Shown here: piece after piece, positions 8,381 to 16,532 of the stretch
Layout: each line of letters opens with the position of its first letter
How positions within the stretch are numbered: position 1 is the stretch's first letter
Assembly (NCBI GenBank): GCA_039815825.1
Contig: JBCBYO010000009.1
Location: 41,284 to 105,283 of the forward strand
Source: JBCBDX01 sp039815825
GTDB lineage: Bacteria; Pseudomonadota; Alphaproteobacteria; Rhizobiales; Rhizobiaceae
Direction: 5' to 3'
Length of the DNA: 64,000 nucleotides
Position numbers and translations under genes: made by a program
Notes under the pieces: generated by a model
The model's database searches: none
Seen by the model: the letters and a program-made list of their open reading frames with translations, nothing else
What the model was told of the DNA's origin: nothing

Positions 8381-9967
8381 TCATGCCGACTTGCGCGTCT
8401 TTGTTACCGAGGCGACCACTTTCAAGCGTGGTTCTTTTTGCAGGGTGACCACAACACGTAACCCGCCATTTTCTGCGTCCTGCAACTCAACAGAGCCGCC
8501 ATGCGCTTCGACGATGGATTTCACGACCGGCAGGCCCAAACCGCTGCCTTCCGTACCTTGCCCAGAGGCATTGGATCCCCGGAAGAACCGGTCAAAGGCT
8601 TGCGATTTTTCGGCGGCGCTCAGGCCAGGTCCGTTATCTTCGACCGAAATGACGAAGCTGGTATTGCTCTGTTCCACGGCGGCGGTAATTGAGGGGCCGC
8701 CATAACGCCGTGCGTTCTGTAGCAAAGAGAGAACGGATTGGCGCAGCCGAACCTCATCTACTGGCAGCAGCACGGGTGTATCCGGTCCAGTGATCTCGAC
8801 TTGGCGTGGGAACATAGCAACTGCATCGTGGATAATTTTGCGCAGGTCGGTTTCTTTGCGGTCGAGGCGCAGTTGGCCTGCCTCGAAGCGCGCAACGGTC
8901 AACATATCGTCTACGATCTGATTGGTGTGTTTGGCACTGTCGCGAATGCGTGCAAGTGCGTCTGAGACATCATGACCGAGGTTCCCCGAGGTGCGCAGGG
9001 TCACATCCGCTTCGCCAAGAATAATCGCAAGGGGGGTGCGCAATTCGTGGCTGATATCGGCCATTAGCTGTTTGCGGTTCTCTTCACCGGTTTCCAACTT
9101 GTCGATCAGTTGCTGCAACTCGGCCGTGCGCTTTGAAACCGCGCCTTCGAGCTGGCGCTTTTGTTCGGCCTGCGAGACCTCACGTTGTCCTAGCGAGTTG
9201 GACATATCGCCCAGAACTGCCTCCAGTTCGCGAAACTCCTTGCTTCCGCCAAGCTGGATCGGTTCTTCATATTGGCCTTTGCGCAACTTATCGATGCTAC
9301 TTTGCAGGGCGACCACGGGTCGCCTGATCTGCCCGTTGAAGGAAAGGAACCCGGCAAGAAGTACCAAGGCCGTTGATGTGAGGATGCCGTAGACCAGATT
9401 GCGGTTCCAGGCACGGAAGGCAGCGGCGTCTTCCAGAACCTCTTCGACCTCTTCCTGCTCTTCTTCCAAGGCGTTAACTATCTTTCCGTGCAGGCGCACG
9501 TCAATATCACCGTCCAGAAGGGCGGCCAGGCGCTCGATCTGAATGAAGGTGTCGATGGGGTCGCCGGACGCGTTCAACGTCGCAATAGCCGCGTTTACCG
9601 CCCTGATGTCTGCTTCCAGCTCATCAAGCAGTTCCAGTTCCTCGATTTCCTCCTCGCCGACCATCTGTATTTCGCGGGCGATGACGGCGCGGATGTCAGA
9701 TAGGTTCTGGGCAATCGCAGCCTGCAGTTCCCGTTCTCCTTTCCCGCCATCCCGATCTCCGATCAAAAGGGCATCACCGTGCTGTTTGAACAGGCGGTAA
9801 ATATTGGCCTCCAACTTGAGATGGAGCCCGTAGGCATCCTGTGCCAGTTGGGTGCGCGCATCCCACCAGCGGGACTTTTCGAGGCTGTAGAGCATAAGAC
9901 CAGAAAGTCCGCCGATCAGGGCGATGATAACAGCGGCGTAGATGCCAAAGAGGGTCGTAGATCGCAT
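8381..9967 (-). CDS. Sensor histidine kinase with acidic periplasmic domain
   Basis: 528 residues. Membrane segments at about 7-28 and 191-210 enclose a periplasmic sensor of about 160 residues, followed by a HAMP linker (from about 211) and a coiled coil. The dimerisation/phosphoacceptor helix carries His307 (ISHELRTPLA). The ATP lid has the N box (LSLLQNARRYGG), G1 (EDNGPGLS), F box (FDRFFRGS) and G2 (GSGLGLP), so it should be active. The sensor has two dense acidic runs, residues 105-120 (EEEIEELELLDELEAD) and 168-180 (EEEQEEVEEVLED), an arrangement that could bind divalent cations or cationic molecules. It starts one base after the degenerate ABC gene stops, so the two are translationally coupled. 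Confidence 0.94.
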   Translation of the reverse strand: MRSTTLFGIYAAVIIALIGGLSGLMLYSLEKSRWWDARTQLAQDAYGLHLKLEANIYRLFKQHGDALLIGDRDGGKGERELQAAIAQNLSDIRAVIAREIQMVGEEEIEELELLDELEADIRAVNAAIATLNASGDPIDTFIQIERLAALLDGDIDVRLHGKIVNALEEEQEEVEEVLEDAAAFRAWNRNLVYGILTSTALVLLAGFLSFNGQIRRPVVALQSSIDKLRKGQYEEPIQLGGSKEFRELEAVLGDMSNSLGQREVSQAEQKRQLEGAVSKRTAELQQLIDKLETGEENRKQLMADISHELRTPLAIILGEADVTLRTSGNLGHDVSDALARIRDSAKHTNQIVDDMLTVARFEAGQLRLDRKETDLRKIIHDAVAMFPRQVEITGPDTPVLLPVDEVRLRQSVLSLLQNARRYGGPSITAAVEQSNTSFVISVEDNGPGLSAAEKSQAFDRFFRGSNASGQGTEGSGLGLPVVKSIVEAHGGSVELQDAENGGLRVVVTLQKEPRLKVVASVTKTRKSA

Positions 9968-9968
9968 G

Positions 9969-11477
9969 TCAGGAGACTCTCGAGTTTTCCAATGAGCTAG
10001 AGTGATTTACCCCTTCGGCCAGTATGATGGTCGCCGGAGACATGTCTTGCAGTATTTCGAGCAAGATGGGCTGGTCAGGCTCTGCCGCCCAACGGAGCGA
10101 TGAGATAACGATGAGGTCTGCTTGGCCGAGCACTGCCCGCGCCAAGTCGAGACGCAGGGTCTGGCTTGCGGTGAGGCCCTTGCCGTTCTTGGCGATGCGC
10201 TGGTCTAAACCACGCGGCCGGTCGAGCAAATCAATTAGGCCAAAGGCGCTCAAAATCTGTGAGATTGTTTCGTCATCTGGTCGTTTGCGTGTGCTCAGCG
10301 TGGCTGAACGCCGGAGGCTGCCTTGCAGGCCGATATGTGTGTCGCCAATGAAAGCGATGTGAGGTGTGTGGCCTTCGCTAAATTGGATGTGCAGGGTCGG
10401 ATCGTGATTTAATCCGGCGATGACATGTGCCAGTTGCGCAGCATTCGGGCCGGTCAGTCTGGTCACGGTCCCCGCATCAGCGTTGAGATGAGTGGTACCA
10501 GATACACTGACAGTCACTGGTTTTTCACCGCGCCACGCATTGCGTGTCAGGGACGGTTCTTCCAGCAGTTTTTGCGCTTTCTGACGTGCAACCGACCATG
10601 CGCAATAACGATCCCATACGGCAGCAAGGTCTTGCAAAGGCATGGCTACAAGCGCGAGTACGGACAGACTGGCTGCGACGGTTGCCGGTGATGCAGCCCC
10701 ATGGCTAGCAACCCAGAGAATTGCCAACCCGGCCACAGCAACACCTGCCTGTAGTATCGCCTGTAATCCGGCTGTCCGACCTCGCCGGGCAACGGCGTCT
10801 ACGCGCAGAGCTGCCCCTTGTTCATCCAGCGACTGCAGTTCCTTACCCGTTCGGCCCATCAGGTCCAGTTCAGGCGCAATCGCAATCCGCTCAATCATCG
10901 AAATGGCAATGCCGGCGCGGCGTTTGCGCAATCGTTGGTGACGTTGTTCGAGGTGCCAGGCGAGCAGCGTCATGAATACCATCGAAAGGCCCACGGGTAA
11001 CAGACCTGCAAATGCGAGGCTTGTGTCGAGCGACACGATAATGGCAACTGCGCCCGGAAGAACGATCATAGCCGTCAGAAAGTCAGGTAGACCGCGCCCA
11101 AACCAGAGCCGCGCGGCAGAGAGGTCCCCGACAAAACGCAGCGATAAGGCTCCAGTGCGACGTTGATCGTGCCGGGCTTTCGGAAGGGAGGCTATTTGCT
11201 TGTAGAGAACGCGACGCAGCGCAATCGCATAGCTTTGGCCTAGGCTTTCACCCTGCCTGCGGGACAGAAAGAGGCAGATTGCAGCAGTGGCTCCAGCCAG
11301 GCCAAGTTCGAGAATTGTGTTAAGGGCCAAGTGTTCCCGCGCATGCAGCGCGGCAAAGGCATCACGTGTAGCAAAGGCCGCAACCGCAAGCGCAATGGCC
11401 TGAACAATGCCGTAGCCTACGACAAGGACCGCGCTCAACGCGCGGTCCCGAGTTATGCTAGGTGGTAGAGATCTCAT
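9969..11477 (-). CDS. ABC-exporter-like membrane protein with a degenerate ATPase domain
   Basis: 502 residues built like an ABC exporter half-transporter (CydC/CydD-like). About five or six membrane segments occupy residues 20-300 (AVLVVGYGIVQAIALAVAAF, TILELGLAGATAAICLFL, AMIVLPGAVAIIVSL, VGLSMVFMTLLAW, ILQAGVAVAGLAILWVA), followed by a nucleotide-binding-like domain from about 325. That domain has lost its chemistry. The Walker A position reads GPNAAQLAHVIAGL (about 342-355) without the GK[S/T] lysine. The signature reads LTASQ (435-439) instead of LSGGQ, and Walker B ends VISS (457-460) with neither Asp nor Glu. Flanking blocks (RLDLARAVLGQADLI) still align, so the fold is probably kept. 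The ATG at 11477 overlaps the preceding stop (ATGA). A regulatory or sensing membrane role fits better than transport. Confidence 0.8.
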   Translation of the reverse strand: MRSLPPSITRDRALSAVLVVGYGIVQAIALAVAAFATRDAFAALHAREHLALNTILELGLAGATAAICLFLSRRQGESLGQSYAIALRRVLYKQIASLPKARHDQRRTGALSLRFVGDLSAARLWFGRGLPDFLTAMIVLPGAVAIIVSLDTSLAFAGLLPVGLSMVFMTLLAWHLEQRHQRLRKRRAGIAISMIERIAIAPELDLMGRTGKELQSLDEQGAALRVDAVARRGRTAGLQAILQAGVAVAGLAILWVASHGAASPATVAASLSVLALVAMPLQDLAAVWDRYCAWSVARQKAQKLLEEPSLTRNAWRGEKPVTVSVSGTTHLNADAGTVTRLTGPNAAQLAHVIAGLNHDPTLHIQFSEGHTPHIAFIGDTHIGLQGSLRRSATLSTRKRPDDETISQILSAFGLIDLLDRPRGLDQRIAKNGKGLTASQTLRLDLARAVLGQADLIVISSLRWAAEPDQPILLEILQDMSPATIILAEGVNHSSSLENSRVS

Positions 11478-12538
11478 GCGGCCAGGTCCTCTGCGGCGCG
11501 GCGCATCAGCGGTGCGACATGCACTGCAATTACTTCGGGCGACCACAGGTCCTGACGCGACAGGATGGGAAGGCCGGTGACTTCAGCTGCCTCGGCAGTT
11601 GCAAGAGGCGAGCAGCTGACCATCCCGGAGATTGCAAAGGGCATCAGGCCCATTTGATCGAGCACTGTTACTCCGCCTAAGGCGCTGAGAGCGTCGGGTG
11701 CTGCGAACAGGATACCGTCCAAACGGTCGCGAATGCTGGAAGACATGAGGATTTCCCGGGTTTCCTGCTGGAAAACACCGTCGGCAATCTCGACTACAAC
11801 CACCTCGGCGCCTCGCGTGGCAGCGGTGGAAACCAGCGTCTCAAAGCCCGCCTCGATCCGCTCCAGTGGCATCCGGAAGGTCGTCGCCATACCAACATCG
11901 GTGAAATCAAGCGCTGGCGCACCGCCATCCTCGAAGCTATTGAAGTCACCAAACGCGCCGGTGCCGGTCGCTTTAACACCCGCCGCCGCATAACCCGCGC
12001 GGATCAGACCATGCGCGAGGCTGGTCGCCGCCGTTGTTTTGCCGGAGTTCATGGACGCTCCGAAGACCCCGATAACGGTAATATCACTGTTCGCAGTCAT
12101 CGCTGGCAGTGCGTAGTCGGCCACATTTAAAACCTGGCCACGTGCGCCAGTCAAAAGCCCTATTGGCTTCAATTGCGTCGGGCTACGCATATTCGCATGC
12201 GATGCATCGACCCGTCCCGCAACGCCACCACCGGCCACAAGATCGATCTTGTCATCATCAACAACCGCACTGGCGAGAAACTGATCAGGCGCATAACGGT
12301 CGCCAAGGCAGAGCACGACGAGATCGCCAGGGTAACTCTTGGACATACGGCGGTCAGCCAACTGAACATTTTTATGCTGACCGATTTCGGTGATCTCACA
12401 CAACAGTAAATCGCCAGCTTTGGCTTTCGCATAGTTCGTCGATACACCACGCGCATCGTTACGGTTCACACGGCGTGTCGTGAAAGTCCACTTAGCGATG
12501 TTGCACAGGGCTGGGGTGAACGGGGTCATCTTGGTCAT
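11474..12538 (-). CDS. P-loop NTPase (SIMIBI/DUF1611-like), unknown function
   Basis: 354 residues. An N-terminal domain of about 145 residues (GDLLLCEITEIGQHKNVQL, YPGDLVVLCLGDRYAPDQF) precedes a P-loop domain. Walker A is GASMNSGKTT at 160-169, followed by ALFT-type switch features (GVKATGTGAFGDF, SFEDGGAPALDFTDVGMATT) and a Walker B-like strand EVVVVEIADGVFQQ. The layout resembles BioD/CobB/DUF1611-type SIMIBI NTPases, but no pathway partner of those enzymes is present. AAGGAGAT sits 6 bases before the ATG at 12538. It is the first gene of the operon and overlaps the degenerate ABC gene, so it may supply the nucleotide switch that the ABC-like protein has lost. That pairing is inference. 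Confidence 0.75.
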   Translation of the reverse strand: MTKMTPFTPALCNIAKWTFTTRRVNRNDARGVSTNYAKAKAGDLLLCEITEIGQHKNVQLADRRMSKSYPGDLVVLCLGDRYAPDQFLASAVVDDDKIDLVAGGGVAGRVDASHANMRSPTQLKPIGLLTGARGQVLNVADYALPAMTANSDITVIGVFGASMNSGKTTAATSLAHGLIRAGYAAAGVKATGTGAFGDFNSFEDGGAPALDFTDVGMATTFRMPLERIEAGFETLVSTAATRGAEVVVVEIADGVFQQETREILMSSSIRDRLDGILFAAPDALSALGGVTVLDQMGLMPFAISGMVSCSPLATAEAAEVTGLPILSRQDLWSPEVIAVHVAPLMRRAAEDLAA

Positions 12539-12614
12539 CTGCCTATCTCCTTAGGTTGCATCGTCTGGATGCACCCTATGTGGCGGGTGAGCGTGATCGT
12601 TATCCGGCGGTGTG

Positions 12615-12655
12615 ATGAACCCGCGCTATTAGAACAAATGAATGTTGTATGAACG
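12615..12655. promoter_or_regulatory. Candidate response-regulator sites upstream of the P-loop/kinase operon
   Basis: Direct repeat ATGAATG-TTGT-ATGAACG at 12638-12655, spaced 11 bases start to start as OmpR/PhoB-type regulators require. A third half-site ATGAAC lies at 12615-12620, two turns away. They are 77-117 bases upstream of the operon's ATG. The same arrangement recurs upstream of the EF-hand gene. Confidence 0.55.
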
Positions 12656-12707
12656 CAGGAGTGATGTTTGATCGGCTCAGAAGCGGTTGAGATGTGGGCG
12701 AAGTCAC

Positions 12708-13064
12708 TTAGTCGTCATCGCCATCATCCCCGCCATCGTCGCCATCGTCGCCGCTGTCTTCATCGCCTCCTCCTCCATCATCGCCGCCGGTATCGCCATC
12801 GTCCTGGTCATAATCGTCCGCGGCACGTCGAAGCTCAGATACCGTGACGCGCCTGTCGCCATTGTGATCTGCATATAGCAGCAGACGATTCGCTCCATCG
12901 CGACCGAATTCAGCAACCAGTTCATCGAAGGTCAAAACACCATCGGAGTTTGTATCAACGGATCTGAAACTGGCAGACTGAGCAGAAGCGGCTACAGTAA
13001 GAAAAGTGAAGCACGTCAGACCAATGCAAATGATTAGAACACGCCCACCAAGTAAAGTACGCAT
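12708..13064 (-). CDS. Secreted EF-hand protein with Asp-rich tail
   Basis: 118 residues starting at the ATG at 13064. A Sec signal peptide (about 1-29, ending ASAQS) is followed by two canonical 12-residue calcium loops. Loop 1 is Asp37-Glu48 with Asp/Asn/Asp at 37, 39, 41. Loop 2 is Asp66-Glu77 with Asp/Asn/Asp at 66, 68, 70. The last 35 residues (84-118) are almost all Asp and Gly. It should bind calcium in the periplasm, and the tail would act as a loose cation reservoir. It lies 169 bases upstream of the P-loop operon on the same strand. A direct-repeat site like that operon's lies 136 bases upstream of its ATG, so it is probably in the same regulon. Confidence 0.85.
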   Translation of the reverse strand: MRTLLGGRVLIICIGLTCFTFLTVAASAQSASFRSVDTNSDGVLTFDELVAEFGRDGANRLLLYADHNGDRRVTVSELRRAADDYDQDDGDTGGDDGGGGDEDSGDDGDDGGDDGDDD

Positions 13065-13199
13065 GGATGGTGTCCGTAATTGACTGATAAGGTGGCGGGC
13101 GTGCATCGAATATGCCTGGTATTGGGTACACACCCTCACTTTAGGTGGGCGGAGTAACCACGTCTTGCACTCAAAGATGGATTTCACCCAACCAGAAGA

Positions 13200-13217
13200 A
13201 TGAACGTCAGATGAACG
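13200..13217. promoter_or_regulatory. Candidate response-regulator site upstream of the EF-hand gene
   Basis: Perfect direct repeat ATGAACG-TCAG-ATGAACG with 11-base spacing. It lies in the same orientation relative to its gene as the repeat upstream of the P-loop/kinase operon. Confidence 0.55.
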
Positions 13218-13237
13218 CAAATCTAACAATGCCAAAA

Positions 13238-13287
13238 GTCCGCTTTGGGCTCGGAGCTGACGTTCGCTCAACGTCCGCTATGCGGAC
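13238..13287. repeat. Dispersed GTCCGC-type intergenic repeat
   Basis: Begins with the same 18 bases as 7463-7480 and ends in an inverted repeat GTCCGC-TAT-GCGGAC (13273-13287). A near-identical inverted repeat occurs at 30704-30718. It lies in the 384-base gap between the EF-hand gene and the HNH gene. Apart from this repeat and the site at 13200-13217, I see nothing in that gap. Confidence 0.65.
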
Positions 13288-13448
13288 AAAGCGCACATTC
13301 ATCTCAGATAACGATTTGCACATGAGGGCGGAAAGCGGAAGTTCGACGAATTTATTGCGCCGACGCCAAAATCTTTGAAGCAGACATTGCTGCATGTAAA
13401 CGACGATGGCCCTATGGTATTTTATCGAAGTTAAATTGGAGACTTGCG

Positions 13449-14104
13449 ATGCCGTTCGGAATGATATGGCGAGATGTAGTCAAAGAGCCTTTGGAAAGAA
13501 TTGGTGGTTCAGGGAACCTAAGTGAGATTTATTCGTCCGTTCACGGCATGTCGGTTGAGAACGAAGAAGAACTGCCTGCAACTTGGCAGGCAATCGTGCG
13601 TCGAGAATTGGAATACAACAGTTCCGACTCCGAATCGTTTAAAAACCGGTGGGATTGGTTCCAACCGACCCAAGGAATTGGTGCCGGACATTGGTCGCTC
13701 AGGGACTACGAGGCTGGTCCACCGCACACGGAAGAGGTTGATCTCGACACAGAAGCAAAGAGAAAGAACTCTTACGTTTCCAGAGTTGTTCGCGACGGAA
13801 GAAAAGTAAGAGCGCTAAAAAAATACACAACAACACCTGCCAAAATTGTGGCGAGCGGATAAGTTTCCCCGACGGGGCTTCGTATAGCGAAGTCCATCAT
13901 CTTAAGCCTCTTGGCGCTCCACATAACGGGCCAGACGTCGAGAAAAACATGATCGTGGTGTGTCCATTGTGCCATGTTTATCTGGATTTCGGCGCGCTCA
14001 TTTTGGACCCAGAAAAACTTGCTGAATCACTACACGCTATCGCTCCCGAATACGTAGATTATAGTAATTCACTCTATAGGTGGGCTGCAGAACCAATCGA
14101 GTAG
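13449..14104 (+). pseudogene. HNH endonuclease with winged-helix N-domain, frameshifted
   Basis: The first frame (13449-13862, 137 residues) holds an N-terminal winged-helix-like domain (IWRDVVKEPLERIGG, SEIYSSVHG, WQAIVRRELE, GAGHWSLRDYE). It then leaves the coding path. At a run of seven A bases (13817-13823) a shift to the -1 frame opens the expected C-terminal half. That half has CQNC, then EVHHLKPLG with the HH pair, then KNMIVVCPLCHVYLD, i.e. a complete zinc-ribbon HNH/McrA-type nuclease ending at TAG 14102-14104. One extra A would restore a protein of about 218 residues. A decayed gene, a read error in the homopolymer, or -1 slippage could explain it. Typical of phage or defence-type DNA endonucleases. 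Confidence 0.8.
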
Positions 14105-14305
14105 TTCATCTTCAGCTCGCGACCGTGTGTGCTGCATAAAGAAGGCTAACGTTGTCGACGGCGCCCCTTCAAATCATCGACGACGTCGAGACCCGTCGCC
14201 ATTTTGACCAGTTTCAATTCAATTGAAATTTCGCTTCATGAAACTTCCAGAGAGAACTCTTGAAATCGGCGAACCACAACTAAGGGCCGTGATTGCCAAG
14301 CGCAG

Positions 14306-14805
14306 TTATTTCCTTTGGGACATCCGGACCAAAAGACTCAGTGTTTCTCCCGCATTGTTCTCCCAAGTCTTGCCGACAGAGACGAACGTGAATGACGGTA
14401 GCACGCCTTCTCTCATCGCGGGATTGCTGGTGGTCGCAAAGACGCCGTTTCCATTCGCAAGGCGCATCACTTCTGCGACCATGGCTTTTTCTATGCTTGG
14501 CTGGAGTGTTTGGGCGAAACTGAGACATATCCGAGCTCATACGGAAACTCGCTCTCCGGTAGCGAGTAGCCCGACTTTCTGGCTCCTTGAAGCCCAGATC
14601 GGTATCTGACCAGTGGTACTTTCAAAGCAGCAACACCAACGGCTTGGCCTTCAACTTCCGCGAAGATGATTTGAGCACTCGGCAGAACCACACCTTCCCG
14701 GACATAGTCCTCAACAACGGCACCGCCCAACCCAACCAACTCAACGAAGGTATCCACTTCTTCTTTTGTGGCGTCGGTACCAACAAGGGTTCTGTATTTG
14801 ATCAT
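14306..14805 (-). pseudogene. GNAT-family acetyltransferase, frameshifted
   Basis: The first 104 codons (14805 down to 14491) encode the N-terminal two thirds of a small GNAT protein, including the acetyl-CoA-site strand ELGYVSVSPKHSSQ. The frame then stops. The next frame continues at once with the expected helix and strands (KAMVAEVMRLANGNGVFATT, SVGKTWENNAGETLSLLVRM) to a stop at 14306-14308. The break lies at CCAAGCATAG near 14493-14500, where one lost G would account for it (Q-G-I in place of Q-A-stop). Restored length would be about 166 residues, usual for the family. Substrate unknown. Confidence 0.7.
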
Positions 14806-14935
14806 ACTGGCTCAGTTTGAATTTGAAGTAGGAAAATAACTTAAGCCGGATAACTGCTCAGCGGAAGCTCCGATAAAGAGTCGCTGGCCTATATGAACGG
14901 TAGCAATGGTCCGCCGGTGACGCCAGCACTTTAAC

Positions 14936-15061
14936 TCAGATTTCAACACTTTCGCAGATAGCCAATGCGTCTTCGAGATCGACGCCGAGATAACGAACGA
15001 TACTGCCCATCTTAGAGTGTCCGAGCAGGAGTTGAACCGCACGAAGGCGGCTCTTCCATAC
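14936..15061 (-). pseudogene. Integrase remnant (C-terminal 41 codons)
   Basis: An open stretch reading LRAVQLLLGHSKM.SIVRYLGVDLEDALAI.ESVEI and a stop. It matches the last 36 residues of the complete integrase at 21149-21781 with only a few differences. It keeps the catalytic His (LLLGH) and the nucleophile Tyr (VRYLG), but everything upstream is gone. It is on the same strand as the full copy, so the two are direct repeats about 6.2 kb apart. Confidence 0.85.
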
Positions 15062-15184
15062 CTACACCTGACTAAAGATTTAGTTTCTTTGCAGTTTTGT
15101 GCAAGTCATATGCGTGAACCAGCAGGCACGAGTCGTAACCCCCCTTTACCTTCGAGATATCTTTAGAAACGAAGGAAGCTGATA

Positions 15185-16198
15185 ATGAATAATCACGATG
15201 CTGTACGCAGATATGAGATTTCAGTGTTTGGTGAAGCCGATACACTCCAGCAAGCGATGGGACTGACGCCCGAAGTAACGGCTGATTTGGTTCGGATCCG
15301 CGTGCAATATGCTGGACTGAATTTTGCTGACGTTATGGCTCGGCGTGGCCTGTATCCCTTAGTCGATGCGTCGATGCTTCCTTTTACGCCTGGTATGGAA
15401 ATTGTGGGCGAGATCGAGGCTGTTGGTCCTGACGTATCAGGTCTGAACGTTGGACAGCGGGTTTTCGCGAAACTCGAAATGGGCGGATATTCTGACTATG
15501 TGGTCGCGCCCGCCTCTTACGTCTTCGGCGTGCCGGACGGGATCGACAGCGCCGAGGTGCTGGGGCTCGTTGGCACAAGTGGTCAAACCGCCTATGGAGC
15601 AGCGATGAGCCTCAAACCTGCGGATGGGCGCTCGGTCTTTATAACGGCGGCTGCGGGCGGTGTTGGGTCTGTGCTGATCCAGCTGTGCAAGCACTTGGGT
15701 TGGACCGTAATCGCCGGCGTTAGCAGCGCTGAAAAAGCGGCACTTGTAGCGTCACTGGGTGCTGACCACACGGTCAGGTACGATCAAACCGGCTGGGAAG
15801 AGACTTTGAAAGGACTTGCGGGCGAACAAGGTCTGGCGGCCGCGCTCGATTCCGTCGGCGGTGCGCCCAATCGCGGTGCGCTTGCCGCTTTGGGAAATCA
15901 TGGTGAGCTGGTTTTTTTCGGGGGTGCCAGCGGCGATCTGGTTGGACTTCCAACGGAATTGGTGTTCCCATTCGTTGCCGGTTGTAAATCGGTGCGCGGG
16001 TTTGGACTGGTTGGCTATTACATGAGCGGACCTGACGTACTGAACAAGACCATTCAGGGTTTGTTTGACGCCAAGTTGACTGGGACCATTTCCAGTATAA
16101 CGACGACGACCTTTCCAGCTGCAGACGTAGCAGAGGCGCATCGCCAACTAGAGTCCCGTCAATCACAGGGTAAACTTCAGCTAGACATGCTGTCATGA
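15185..16198 (+). CDS. Zinc-independent quinone oxidoreductase (MDR superfamily)
   Basis: 337 residues in the medium-chain dehydrogenase family, quinone-oxidoreductase branch. The N-terminal GroES-like domain reads VQYAGLNFADVMARRGLYP and PFTPGMEIVGEIEAVG. The NADPH-binding Rossmann motif is AAAGGVGSVLIQLCKHLG. No zinc-ligand cysteines are present, as expected for NADPH:quinone reductases. A GAAGGAAG ribosome site precedes the ATG at 15185. The next gene starts inside its stop (ATGA), so they are coupled. It lies just after the integrase remnant, at the left edge of the accessory segment. Confidence 0.92.
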   Translation: MNNHDAVRRYEISVFGEADTLQQAMGLTPEVTADLVRIRVQYAGLNFADVMARRGLYPLVDASMLPFTPGMEIVGEIEAVGPDVSGLNVGQRVFAKLEMGGYSDYVVAPASYVFGVPDGIDSAEVLGLVGTSGQTAYGAAMSLKPADGRSVFITAAAGGVGSVLIQLCKHLGWTVIAGVSSAEKAALVASLGADHTVRYDQTGWEETLKGLAGEQGLAAALDSVGGAPNRGALAALGNHGELVFFGGASGDLVGLPTELVFPFVAGCKSVRGFGLVGYYMSGPDVLNKTIQGLFDAKLTGTISSITTTTFPAADVAEAHRQLESRQSQGKLQLDMLS

Positions 16199-16521
16199 TT
16201 TACCATGTCACAGCACGGTTACGGGAAGAGACTGCCTGTCTCTTCCTGGAAAAACTCACCGATGGAAGCGTTTCGGCGCAAAGACCGGATGGACCCGAGA
16301 TCGTAGCCTCGATGCAGCGCGCCGTCGTTTTGGAAGACGGGTGCATATCCTGGACCGAGACCTGCTTTTGCATGTTCCCGCTTTCACATGAGCGCAAAAC
16401 GGTGTTGGACTGGCATTTTGCTGATATCGCAACAGCCAAAGTGGCGAGGCATATCGAGTTGGATGGCACGCCTTTTATGGAGCATCTGAGAGCGCTCTGC
16501 GCGGCAATGAAAACCGCTTAG
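16195..16521 (+). CDS. Small conserved-type protein coupled to the quinone oxidoreductase
   Basis: 108 residues, no signal peptide or membrane segment. Its ATG overlaps the oxidoreductase stop by four bases. Features include a central strand pair (VASMQRAVVLEDGCISWTETCFCMF), three Cys residues and a compact alpha/beta composition. I do not recognise a named family. Tight coupling suggests it shares a substrate or works as an accessory to the oxidoreductase. Confidence 0.75.
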   Translation: MIYHVTARLREETACLFLEKLTDGSVSAQRPDGPEIVASMQRAVVLEDGCISWTETCFCMFPLSHERKTVLDWHFADIATAKVARHIELDGTPFMEHLRALCAAMKTA

Positions 16522-16532
16522 AAAACCAATTT

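Noticed and set aside
12687..12878. Hydrophobic plus-strand ORF of 63 codons rich in Ile, Ala and Val
   Set aside because: It is the antisense of the Asp/Gly codon run of the EF-hand gene (GAC/GAT read backwards gives ATC/GTC); no ribosome site.
14223..14609. Plus-strand ORF of 128 codons
   Set aside because: It lies opposite the frameshifted GNAT gene, whose codons match a known family; the plus strand shows no domain.
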